A stretch of 64,000 bases of DNA. Origin: Chelatococcus caeni. GTDB taxonomy: Bacteria > Pseudomonadota > Alphaproteobacteria > Rhizobiales > Beijerinckiaceae. The stretch spans positions 372,001 to 436,000 of the forward strand of contig NZ_JACIEN010000004.1 in NCBI RefSeq assembly GCF_014196925.1, read 5' to 3'. A model generated the notes under the pieces. It saw nothing but the letters and a program-made list of their open reading frames with translations, was not told the origin of the DNA and did not search any database. Positions within the stretch are counted from its first letter, which is position 1. Every line of letters begins with the position of its first letter. Shown here piece by piece: positions 41,001 to 49,480 of this stretch. A program made the position numbers and the translations under genes.

Positions 41001-41027
41001 CGTCACAGGGGCATCCACCCGATCGTC
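41001..41027 (+). promoter_or_regulatory. ECF41-type promoter
   Basis: CGTCACA (41001-41007), a 16-nt spacer and CGTC (41024-41027) match the ECF41 target motif TGTCACA-N16-CGTC, as I recall it, at all but the first base. It lies about 40 nt before the AhpD-like gene that precedes the ECF41 sigma gene, so the pair is probably autoregulated. Confidence 0.65.
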
Positions 41028-41068
41028 ATGCCCATGAACGGCGAAGTCGCCGCGAACAGGAGACGACG

Positions 41069-41500
41069 ATGACTGAAACACGAAGCGTGCGTTACGATCA
41101 GGTCATTCCCGACGTGCTGAAGGTGCTTGGCAGCGTGCATCCGGTGATCGACGGCCACGGCCTCGACAGAACGATCCACCACCTTGTCCAGCTGCGGGCC
41201 TCGCAGATGAACCGCTGCGCCTTCTGCGTGAAGATGCACACGCGCGAGGCGCGGGAGGACGGCGAGACGAACGACCGGCTCGATCGCATCATCGTCTGGG
41301 ACCAGGTGAACGACTTCTCCGAGCGCGAGAAGGCCGCCCTCGCCTGGACCGAGGCGCTGACGGAGCTCGACCATCACCGCGACCTCGGCGCGCTGCGTGC
41401 CCGGCTGCGCGCGCATTTCTCCGAGGCCGAGATCGGCGCGCTCACGGCCACCGTCGCCATGATCAACCTGTGGAACCGCATCCAGGTCTCGGGGCACTGA
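41069..41500 (+). CDS. AhpD-like carboxymuconolactone decarboxylase family protein (ECF41 partner)
   Basis: The 143-residue protein has the AhpD motif NRCAFCVKMHTREAR (CxxC and His, near residues 49-58) and the KAALAWTEALTEL helix of the carboxymuconolactone decarboxylase family. ECF41 sigma factors are regularly encoded beside such proteins, which are the usual regulon output. It starts at 41069 behind an ECF41-type promoter and ends 1 nt before the sigma gene. The likely biochemical role is thiol peroxidase-type detoxification. Confidence 0.9.
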   Translation: MTETRSVRYDQVIPDVLKVLGSVHPVIDGHGLDRTIHHLVQLRASQMNRCAFCVKMHTREAREDGETNDRLDRIIVWDQVNDFSEREKAALAWTEALTELDHHRDLGALRARLRAHFSEAEIGALTATVAMINLWNRIQVSGH

Positions 41501-41501
41501 A

Positions 41502-42389
41502 ATGGACGCGGGCGAACACGAATACGTCTTCGAGGAAGAGCGCCCGCGGCTCATCGGCCTCGCCTACCGCATCCTCGGCTCGCGCGCCGATGCCGAGGAT
41601 GCGGTGCAGGACACGTGGCTGAAATGGCGTCTCGCGGACACACAGGCCGTGGACAATCCAGCCGCCTGGCTGACGGCCACCTGCACCCGCCGCTGCATCG
41701 ACATGCTGCGGTCGGCCCATCGCAAGCGGGTCGACTACATCGGGGCGTGGCTGCCGGAGCCGATCCACACGCCGGTCGGCCACGCGGCGGCGGAGAGCCA
41801 CGAGATCGCGGCGACGCTGACGACGGCCTTCCTCCTGATGCTGGAGCGCCTGACGCCGAAGGAGCGGGCCGCCTATCTGCTGCGCGAGATCTTCGACATG
41901 GACTATGCCGCCGTGGCGGAGGCGATGGAGCTGCGCGAGCCGGCCGTGCGCAAGCTCGTCTCGCGCGCCAAGGCGGCGGTCGGCAGCGATGCCGTCCGCC
42001 ACGTCGCGCCCCTCGAGCGCCAGCAGGAGCTGCTGGCCGCATTCCAGGCCGCTGTGGCGGAGGGCGCGACCGCCGGCCTGACGCGGCTCCTCGCCGAGGA
42101 CATCCGTGTCACCGCGGACGGCGGCGGCAAGGCGACGGCCGCGCGCGAGCCCATCGAGGGGCGCGAGGCGGTGCTCGACTTCCTGGCCGGGCGGCTGCAC
42201 GAATGGTGGCGGAGCTATCGCTGGGTGGAGGCCGCCATCAACGGCCAGCTCGGCTTCATCCTCACGGACGCCGATGCGCCGGTCGCGGCCGTCACCTTCG
42301 GCTTCGATGCCGAGGGCCGGACGAGCGACGTCTTCATCATGCGCAACCCCGACAAGCTCGCCGGCCTGACGGCGCTTGTCAGACATTGA
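41502..42389 (+). CDS. ECF41 family sigma factor with C-terminal SnoaL-like extension
   Basis: The 295-residue protein has ECF region 2 (about residues 10-75: RLIGLAYRILGSRADAEDAVQDTWLKW), region 4 (about 108-158) and a C-terminal extension of about 120 residues of the SnoaL-like kind. The ECF41-conserved motifs are present: WLPEP at 83-87, DGGGK at 206-210 and NPDKL at 282-286. In ECF41 proteins the extension modulates activity in place of a separate anti-sigma factor. It is co-transcribed with the AhpD-like partner and its end overlaps the convergent LysR gene by 11 nt. Confidence 0.93.
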   Translation: MDAGEHEYVFEEERPRLIGLAYRILGSRADAEDAVQDTWLKWRLADTQAVDNPAAWLTATCTRRCIDMLRSAHRKRVDYIGAWLPEPIHTPVGHAAAESHEIAATLTTAFLLMLERLTPKERAAYLLREIFDMDYAAVAEAMELREPAVRKLVSRAKAAVGSDAVRHVAPLERQQELLAAFQAAVAEGATAGLTRLLAEDIRVTADGGGKATAAREPIEGREAVLDFLAGRLHEWWRSYRWVEAAINGQLGFILTDADAPVAAVTFGFDAEGRTSDVFIMRNPDKLAGLTALVRH

Positions 42390-43295
42390 AGGAACGGCGC
42401 GGCGTCAGTCGCTGCGCGCAGCGTCGCAACACCGGCTCGAAGGCTGCGACGGCCGGCGAGAGGGAGCGGCCGCTGGCATGGATGAGGACGATGTCGCGGG
42501 AAATCGACGGCGCGGTCAGGGGCCGCGCCGCCACGCGCTTTCCCTCAGCCGCGGCGAAGGCATAGGTCGGCAGCACGGCCGAGCCGAGGCCGGCCTCGAC
42601 GAGGGCGACGGCGGTCGTGATCTGCGAGACCTCGAAAGCGGGCCGCAGCGGCACCTCGGCCGCCTCGTAGCCGACTTCGACGAGAAGGCGGATGCCGCTG
42701 TCGCGCGTCAGCGTGACGAGCGGCTCGTCGGCAAGCTCTCGCCAGGCGACGGCATCGCGATCGAAGAAGGGACTGCCGGGGCCGCAGAAGAGCATCAGGC
42801 TGTCGCGCGCAAGGCTGGCGCGCTCGATGCCCTCCTCGGCCGGGGCGAAGGTGCCGAGCCCGCAATCGGCCTTGCCGAGACGCACGGCCTCGACGATGCG
42901 GTCCGTGCCCGTGTCGAGCACGGCGACCTGGATGCCCGGATGGCTCGCGCGGAATTCGGCGATGGCACGCGGCAGGATGGCGGCGGCAAGGAGCGGCGGA
43001 CGGCGATGACGATGCGCCCGCGGCGGCGCTCGGCAAGGTCGGCCGCATTGCGCACGGCAAGCTCGAGGTCCTCCAGCACCTTGCCGGCGGCGGCCAAGAA
43101 TTCCCGCCCGCCCGCCGTCAGTTCCACCCGCCGCGTCGTGCGGTCGAACAGGCGGATGCCGAGCGCGGCCTCCAGCTCCCGCACCTGCTGCGACAGCGCA
43201 GGCTGCGTCATGCGCAGCCGCTCGGCGGCGCGCGTGAAGCTGCCGAGCTCGGCCACGGCAAGAAACACCTCGATCTGGCGGATGGTGACGTTCAT
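42379..43295 (-). pseudogene. LysR family regulator interrupted by a one-base frameshift
   Basis: Two minus-strand frames make up one LysR protein. 43295 to about 43000 encodes the winged helix and start of the effector domain (MNVTIRQIEVFLAVAELG to RRRGRIVIAV). From about 42999 to 42379 the remainder continues in another frame (PPLLAAAILPRAIAEFR to RRCAQRLTPRRSFNV). Adding one G in the GG pair at 42998-42999 restores a single 305-residue LysR protein with no other change, so the lesion is recent or is a sequencing error. It is divergent from the molybdenum-hydroxylase gene and would have been the obvious regulator of that cluster. Confidence 0.85.
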
Positions 43296-43301
43296 GGCGC
43301 G

Positions 43302-43334
43302 ATTTATAGGTTCTTCTTCTTAATTAATATAAAT
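43302..43334. promoter_or_regulatory. AT-rich inverted repeat in divergent LysR/molybdenum-hydroxylase promoter
   Basis: ATTTATA (43302-43308) and TATAAAT (43328-43334) are perfect 7-bp inverted repeats, 19 nt apart, in a strikingly AT-rich patch that also contains TTAATTAA. It sits 7 nt before the LysR start and about 100 nt before the TTG start of the next gene. A LysR binding site and/or -10 element is likely. Confidence 0.4.
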
Positions 43335-43431
43335 TCACCGAATTGTCATATAGCCGGCCCTTTGCTGTGATCGTCGCCGGCCTTCCCCGGATGCGCGGAA
43401 GGCTCTGCCGTTCATTCGGGGGAAGGCGGCC

Positions 43432-45717
43432 TTGGCGAACAGCGAACAACGCCAGACGAGCGTCGGCCGGTGGATCGGGGTGAGCCTGCCCCGTTTCGAG
43501 GACGCGCGACTCGTCACCGGCGCCGGCCGCTTCGTCGACGATCTCGCGCCCGACGCCTGTCTCCACGTCGAATTCGTGCGCAGCAGCCACGCGCGGGGGA
43601 CCATCGCGGCGATCGACACGGCGGAGGCGCGCGCGGCGCCGGGCGTCGTCGCCGTCTTCACCGGCGCCGAGCTCGGCGCGCTGGGCGAGGCATCGGTCAA
43701 TCCGCTCCTGCCGGATATCCGCGTGCCGCGCTTCTCCGTTCTCGCCTCAGGCACCGTCGAGGCCGTCGGCCAGCCCCTTGCCGCCGTCATCGCCGAGACG
43801 GCCGCTGCCGCCCGCGATGCGGCGCAGCTGGTGGCGGCGGAGATCGAAGCCATGCCGCTGCGCGACGGCGGCCCGGACGACGAGGCGATCAGCCATCGCT
43901 GGGCGGCCGGCGATGTCGAAGCCGCCTTCGCCGGCGCCGACCACATCGTTCATGTCTCCGTGGCCCACGCCCGGCTCGCGCCGGCGCCGCTCGAACCGCG
44001 CGCGGCGCTCGCCAAATGGAGCGAGGCCGAGGGCCTGCTCACCGTCTGGCTGTCGACGCAGACACCGCATCGCGCCCGCCAGGACCTTGCCCGCATCCTC
44101 GGCCTGCCCGCAGCGCGGCTGCGCGTGATCGCGCCGGATGTCGGCGGCGCCTTCGGCGGCAAGGCCTCGATCTATCCCGAAGATGTCTTCGTCGCCTGGG
44201 CCGCGCGCCGGCTCGGCCGCCCCGTGAAATGGTGCGCGACGCGCGGCGAGGACCTTCAGGCGGCCACGCACGGTCGCGGCGGGCGGCTCGAAGGGTCCCT
44301 CGCGCTCGACCGGCACGGCCGCGCGCTCGCGCTCCGCGCAAACCTCGACTTCCCGCTCGGCCACTGGCTGCCCTACAGCGCGAGCGCGCCGGGCCGCAAT
44401 GCCGGGCGCATCCTGCCGGGGCCCTACCGCATCGGCGCTGTCGAGATCGCGCTCACCGGCCGGCTGACGAATACGGCCGCCGTCGGGATCTACCGCGGCG
44501 CCGGGCGCCCGGAAGCGGCCATGCTGATGGAGCGGCTGATGGATGCGGCGGCGCGGGCGCTCGCGCTCGACCCCGCCGAGATCCGGCGGCGCAACCTCCT
44601 TGGCCCGGAGGAGCTTCCGTTCCGCACGGCGACGGGGGAAACCCTCGATTCCGGCGACTATCCGCAACTGCTCGCCCGCGCCTGCGAGCGGGCAGACTAT
44701 GCCCGGCTGCGCGAAGAGATCGCCGCCCGGCGCGCCGCCGGCGAAATATGCGGCATCGGCCTTGCGCTCTATGTCGAGCCGTGCGGGCAGGGCTGGGAGA
44801 GCGCCACCGTCTCGCTCGCCGCAGATGGGGGTATCCTTGCCGCCACCGGCGCGACGGCGCAGGGCCAGGGCCGGGAAACCGCCATCGCGCAGATCGTCGC
44901 CAGCGGGCTCGGCGTGCCGCCCGGGCGCGTCCGCGTCCGCCACGGCGACACCGCCGGCGCGCCCGAAGGCATCGGCGCACTCGCAAGCCGCAGCACGGCC
45001 ATCGGCGGCAGCGCCATGCTCAAGGCCGTGGAAGCCTTCCGCGACGAGGCGCGCCGGGCCGCGGCAAAGCTCCTGCAATGCGCCGAGGCGCATGTCGCCG
45101 CCGTCGAGAGCGGCTTCGTCGCCCTCGACGGTACCGGCCGCGCCATCTCCTGGCAGGGCATGGGCGAAAGCCTCGCCGCCGGCACGGAGGGGGACACAGC
45201 GCTCTCCACCTCTGTCGTCTTCTATGCCGACGGGGAGGCCTGGAGCAGCGGCTGCTGCATCTGCGTGGTCGGCATCGACGGCGAGACGGGCGTACCGACA
45301 ATCGAACGGCTCACGTGGGTGGACGATGCCGGCACGGTGCTCAACCCGATGCTGGTCGAGGGTCAGCTCGTCGGCGGCATGGCGCAGGGGATGGGCGAGG
45401 CGCTGATGGAAAGCCTCGTCTATGACGAGGACGGCCAGCTCGTCACCGGCTCCTTCATGGATTACGCCATGCCGCGCGCCGCCGACGTGCCGCCCGTCGC
45501 CATCGACAAGCTCGAGACCCCCTCCCCCACCAATCCCCTCGGCGCCAAGGGCGTCGGCGAGGCGGGCACCATCGGCGTGCCGGCCGCCATCGTGAACGCC
45601 GTCCTCGACGCCCTCTCACCCTACGGCGTCACCCATCTCGACATGCCCCTGACGAGCCAGAAGATCTGGAAGGCGATCAGGGCCGGCACCGGTCCCGAAA
45701 GGCCAGGCAAGCCATGA
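43432..45717 (+). CDS. Xanthine dehydrogenase/aldehyde oxidase family molybdopterin-binding subunit
   Basis: The 761-residue protein is a large subunit of the molybdenum hydroxylase family. It has GAGRFVDDL near the start, GGAFGGKASIYPEDV in the pterin region, the aldehyde-oxidase-like IYRGAGRPEAAM, GATAQGQGRETAIAQI and the catalytic Glu loop LGAKGVGEAGTIG near the end. The CO-dehydrogenase active-site Cys loop is absent. Translation starts at a TTG (43432) behind GGGGGAAGG. No gene for the FAD or 2Fe-2S subunits is adjacent, which is unusual. It would hydroxylate an N-heterocycle or oxidise an aldehyde, and overlaps the next gene by 4 nt. Confidence 0.88.
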   Translation: MANSEQRQTSVGRWIGVSLPRFEDARLVTGAGRFVDDLAPDACLHVEFVRSSHARGTIAAIDTAEARAAPGVVAVFTGAELGALGEASVNPLLPDIRVPRFSVLASGTVEAVGQPLAAVIAETAAAARDAAQLVAAEIEAMPLRDGGPDDEAISHRWAAGDVEAAFAGADHIVHVSVAHARLAPAPLEPRAALAKWSEAEGLLTVWLSTQTPHRARQDLARILGLPAARLRVIAPDVGGAFGGKASIYPEDVFVAWAARRLGRPVKWCATRGEDLQAATHGRGGRLEGSLALDRHGRALALRANLDFPLGHWLPYSASAPGRNAGRILPGPYRIGAVEIALTGRLTNTAAVGIYRGAGRPEAAMLMERLMDAAARALALDPAEIRRRNLLGPEELPFRTATGETLDSGDYPQLLARACERADYARLREEIAARRAAGEICGIGLALYVEPCGQGWESATVSLAADGGILAATGATAQGQGRETAIAQIVASGLGVPPGRVRVRHGDTAGAPEGIGALASRSTAIGGSAMLKAVEAFRDEARRAAAKLLQCAEAHVAAVESGFVALDGTGRAISWQGMGESLAAGTEGDTALSTSVVFYADGEAWSSGCCICVVGIDGETGVPTIERLTWVDDAGTVLNPMLVEGQLVGGMAQGMGEALMESLVYDEDGQLVTGSFMDYAMPRAADVPPVAIDKLETPSPTNPLGAKGVGEAGTIGVPAAIVNAVLDALSPYGVTHLDMPLTSQKIWKAIRAGTGPERPGKP

Positions 45718-46685
45718 ATTACGCGAAGAAGGACGCCAAGGCCTATGCCCGGGCCAACATGAAGGGCATCTGGGCGGCGGCGCTGACGCCGTTCACGCCC
45801 GCGCTCGCCATCGACGAGGACGGATTTCGCGAAAACATCCGCCACTGGCTCGACGACCTGAAGATCGACGGGCTCTTCATCGCCGGCAAGCAGGGCGAGT
45901 TCTTCTCCATGTCGGTGGAGGAGCGCAAGCGCAGCTTCGAGATCGCGGTGGAGGCCGCGGCCGGCCGCGGCGCCACCATCATGTCCTGCTCGGACCAGAA
46001 CATGGACGTGGTGATCGACCTGGCGCGCCACGCCGAAAAGGTCGGCGCCGACTACATCGTCATCCACGCGCCGGTGCTGCATTTCTTCAAGGCGCAGGAC
46101 GAGACGGTCTACGAATACTACCGCGCTATCGCCGACAAGGTCGGCATCGGCATCGCCCTGTGGAGCCACCCGGACAGCGGCTACCTCATGAGCCCGGAGC
46201 TCTGCAACCGCCTCGCCGACATCGAGAACGTCGTCGCCATCAAGTACAGCGTGCCGCGGCCGATGTATGCCGAGCTGACGCGCCTGGCGGGCGACCGCAT
46301 CCTCGTCAGCACCGCCTCGGAGGAGGAGTGGCTCGACAATGTTCTCGAGCTCGGCTGGCAGCTCTACCTGTGCTCGTCGCCGCCCTATCTCGTCCAGACG
46401 CCGCACGACCTGCGCATGCGCGAATATACGGATCTCGCGCTGCGCGGGGAGGCGGAGCGGGCGCGCGCCGTGCGCGACAGCCTGGAGCCCGTGCGCCGGG
46501 CGCTGCGCGGCACGCGGCCGGCCGAGAAGCCGCATGCGCATCAGAAATACTGGCAGGAACTGCTCGGCCAGGTCGGCGGGGCTGTGCGCCCGCCGCTCTT
46601 GCCCCTGACGGAGGCCGAGAAGGCGGCGACGCGCGCCGCCTTCGACACCTGCGGGCTCCGGACCGCAGCCACGGCCGCGGCGTGA
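45714..46685 (+). CDS. Dihydrodipicolinate synthase/N-acetylneuraminate lyase family protein (class I aldolase)
   Basis: The 323-residue protein has the DapA-type TIM barrel: GIWAAALTPFTP (strand 1), GLFIAGKQGEFFSMSVEER (glycine loop), then the Schiff-base lysine in VVAIKYSVP near residue 182. The usual GTTGE motif is replaced by GKQGE. Family members cleave or join pyruvate-containing oxo-acids. The last 30 residues are Ala-rich. It overlaps the molybdenum hydroxylase gene by 4 nt. Here it is likely to cleave or hydrate a ring-opened product of the pathway (inference). Confidence 0.88.
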   Translation: MNYAKKDAKAYARANMKGIWAAALTPFTPALAIDEDGFRENIRHWLDDLKIDGLFIAGKQGEFFSMSVEERKRSFEIAVEAAAGRGATIMSCSDQNMDVVIDLARHAEKVGADYIVIHAPVLHFFKAQDETVYEYYRAIADKVGIGIALWSHPDSGYLMSPELCNRLADIENVVAIKYSVPRPMYAELTRLAGDRILVSTASEEEWLDNVLELGWQLYLCSSPPYLVQTPHDLRMREYTDLALRGEAERARAVRDSLEPVRRALRGTRPAEKPHAHQKYWQELLGQVGGAVRPPLLPLTEAEKAATRAAFDTCGLRTAATAAA

Positions 46686-46703
46686 ACGGTGCCGAAAACG
46701 TAA

Positions 46704-47270
<567 letters not shown>

Positions 47271-47329
47271 CGGGCACGAGAACCCGACAACGACGACCCA
47301 GAGACGGAACGATTGGCCGAGGAACCGCA

Positions 47330-48493
47330 ATGAAGTTCAAATCGCTGTTGTTGGCGCTGGCGATGACCGGCGCCGCCTTGCCGGCAGGCGCCGAGACGCC
47401 GGTCAAGATCGGCATGATCACGACGCTGTCCGGCCCGGGCGGCTATCTCGGACAGGACATCCGCGACGCCTTCAAGCTCGCCATCGACATGGAGGACGGC
47501 AAGCTCGGCGGCGTGCCGGTCGAGCTCATCGTCGAGGACGACAGCCTGAAGCCCGGCCAGGGCAAGCAGATCGCCGACCGCCTGATGAAGAACGACGGCG
47601 TGAAGCTGTTCACCGGCATCGTCTTCTCCAACGTCGCGGGGGCGACCGTGCCGGACATCGTCGATTCCGGCGCCGTCTACGTCAGCCCCAATGCCGCGCC
47701 GTCGAATTTCGCCGGCAAGGAATGCCACCGCAACTACTTCGTCGTCTCCTGGCAGAACGACAGCCTGCACGAGAGCGCGGGCCAGAACGCGACCAATCTC
47801 GGCTACAAGCGCGCCTTCATCCTCGCGCCCAACTACCAGGCCGGCAAGGACGCGCTCGCCGGCTTCAAGCGCTATTTCAAGGGCGAGATCGTCGGCGAGG
47901 TCTACACCCGCCTCGACCAGACGGACTTCGCCGCGGAGATGGCGCAGATCCGCGCGGCCGATCCCGACGTCGTCTTCCAGTTCCATCCGGGCGGCCTCGG
48001 CATCGCCTTCCTGCGCCAGTACCAGCAGGCGGGCCTGACGGGCAAGATCCCGATGGTCCTCGCCGCTCCCTCCATGGACCACGTGACGCTCAACGCCGTC
48101 GGCGAGGCGGCGCTCGGCGTCAATGTCTCGAGCCACTGGAACGCCGACCTCGACAATCCGGCCAACAAGACCTTCATGGACGCTTGGCAGAAGGCCTACA
48201 ACCGTCCGGCGACCTATTATGCGAGCCAGGGCTACGACACCGCGCTGCTGATCGCCTCGGCGCTCCGGCAGACCGGCGGCAAGCTCGACGACATCGAGGC
48301 GTTCAACGCCGCCCTCGCCAAGGCCGACTTCCAGTCCGTGCGCGGGGCCTTCAAGTTCGGCCCCAACCAGCACCCGGTCCAGGACTGGCGTGCCCTGCGC
48401 GTCGAGAAGGACGGCGACAAGCTCGTCCTGAAGACCGTCGGCACCATCTTCACCGACCACGGCGACGCCTACGCCGAGCAGTGCAAGCTCTGA
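47330..48493 (+). CDS. Branched-chain-type ABC transporter substrate-binding protein
   Basis: The 387-residue protein starts at 47330 with CGAGGAACCGCA before the ATG. A Sec signal peptide MKFKSLLLALAMTGAALPAG is followed by a periplasmic binding domain of the LivJ/HAAT type (VKIGMITTLSGPGGYLGQDIRDAFKLA; RQYQQAGLTGKIPMV; YDTALLIASALRQTGG). Such proteins bind amino acids, aromatic acids or amides. It is the receptor of a complete LivFGHM-type transporter that follows, and probably imports the aromatic or related compound handled by the cluster. Confidence 0.92.
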   Translation: MKFKSLLLALAMTGAALPAGAETPVKIGMITTLSGPGGYLGQDIRDAFKLAIDMEDGKLGGVPVELIVEDDSLKPGQGKQIADRLMKNDGVKLFTGIVFSNVAGATVPDIVDSGAVYVSPNAAPSNFAGKECHRNYFVVSWQNDSLHESAGQNATNLGYKRAFILAPNYQAGKDALAGFKRYFKGEIVGEVYTRLDQTDFAAEMAQIRAADPDVVFQFHPGGLGIAFLRQYQQAGLTGKIPMVLAAPSMDHVTLNAVGEAALGVNVSSHWNADLDNPANKTFMDAWQKAYNRPATYYASQGYDTALLIASALRQTGGKLDDIEAFNAALAKADFQSVRGAFKFGPNQHPVQDWRALRVEKDGDKLVLKTVGTIFTDHGDAYAEQCKL

Positions 48494-48511
48494 GGGCGCA
48501 TTGCTGCGGCA

Positions 48512-48534
48512 GCGGCGGGCAGCACGCCCGCCGC
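48512..48534 (+). terminator. Intercistronic GC hairpin after the binding-protein gene (mRNA-stabilising/attenuating element)
   Basis: GCGGCGGGC (48512-48520) and GCCCGCCGC (48526-48534) form a perfect 9-bp stem with the loop AGCAC, between the binding-protein stop and the permease start. No T-run follows. Such hairpins commonly protect the upstream mRNA and let the binding protein outnumber the membrane parts. Confidence 0.5.
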
Positions 48535-48565
48535 CGCTGCCCGCCCACGGCAAGACGGGCCCGAG

Positions 48566-49480
48566 ATGACGCTCCTCCTCGAACAATTGCTGAACGGCCT
48601 GCAGTTCGGCGTGATGCTGTTCCTGCTCGCGGCGGGGCTGACGCTCATCTTCGGCATCATGGGCGTCATCAATCTCGCCCACGGCTCGCTCTACATGATC
48701 GGCGCCTATGCCGCCGCGATCGCAGCCGAGCGCACGGGCTCCTTCCTCGTCGCCGTGCCGGCGGGGCTCGCGGCGGCCGGCCTCGCCGGCATGGCGATGG
48801 AATATCTCGTGATCCGCCGGCTCTATGCGCGTGACCATCTCGACCAGGTGCTCGCCACCTTCGCCCTCATCCTCTTCTTCAACCAGACGGTGACGCTGCT
48901 CTTCGGCCGCCAGCCGCTCTTCGTCTCCATCCCCCCGGCGCTCAACGGCTCCATCGAGATCCTGCCGGAGCTCGCCTATCCGGTCTATCGCCTCGCCATC
49001 ATCGCGGTGGGGCTTGCGGTGGCCGTCGGCCTCTACCTTCTCATCAACCGCACGCGCATCGGCATGCTGGTGCGGGCCGGCGCCACGCACCGCGACATGG
49101 TCCGGGCCCTCGGCGTCGACGTGCGGCTTCTCTACACGGCCGTCTTCGGGCTCGGGGCGCTGCTCGCGGGCCTCGCCGGGCTGATGGCGGGGCCGATCCT
49201 CGCCGTCCAGGTCGGCATGGGCGAGCAGATCCTCATCATGACCTTCGTCGTGGTGGTGATCGGCGGCGTCGGCTCCATCCGCGGCGCCTTCTTCGGCGCG
49301 CTCATCGTCGGTGTCGTGGACACGCTCCTGCGCGCCTTCCTGCCCGGCCTGCTGCGCCAGCTGACGACCGGCCCGGAGGCCGACGCCCTGGGAGCGGGCC
49401 TGTCGTCCATGGGCATCTATCTTCTCATGGCGGTCGTCCTGCTCGTCCGCCCGAAGGGACTGTTCATCGCCAATGCGTGA
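48566..49480 (+). CDS. livH: Branched-chain-type ABC transporter permease (LivH family)
   Basis: The 304-residue protein has about eight membrane helices, with LNGLQFGVMLFLLAAGLTLIFGIMGVINLAHGSLYMIGAY near the start, a typical LivH beginning, and GALLAGLAGLMAGPILAVQVGMG near the middle. The family loop GGVGSIRGAFFGALIVG follows. It starts 72 nt after the binding protein and overlaps the second permease by 8 nt. With LivM it forms the channel; the gene symbol marks the family, not a confirmed substrate. Confidence 0.92.
   Translation: MTLLLEQLLNGLQFGVMLFLLAAGLTLIFGIMGVINLAHGSLYMIGAYAAAIAAERTGSFLVAVPAGLAAAGLAGMAMEYLVIRRLYARDHLDQVLATFALILFFNQTVTLLFGRQPLFVSIPPALNGSIEILPELAYPVYRLAIIAVGLAVAVGLYLLINRTRIGMLVRAGATHRDMVRALGVDVRLLYTAVFGLGALLAGLAGLMAGPILAVQVGMGEQILIMTFVVVVIGGVGSIRGAFFGALIVGVVDTLLRAFLPGLLRQLTTGPEADALGAGLSSMGIYLLMAVVLLVRPKGLFIANA

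Noticed and set aside
42379-43295. Programmed frameshifting in the LysR gene
   Set aside because: There is no slippery heptamer or downstream structure at 42998, and LysR genes are not known to use recoding; mutation or sequencing error is simpler.
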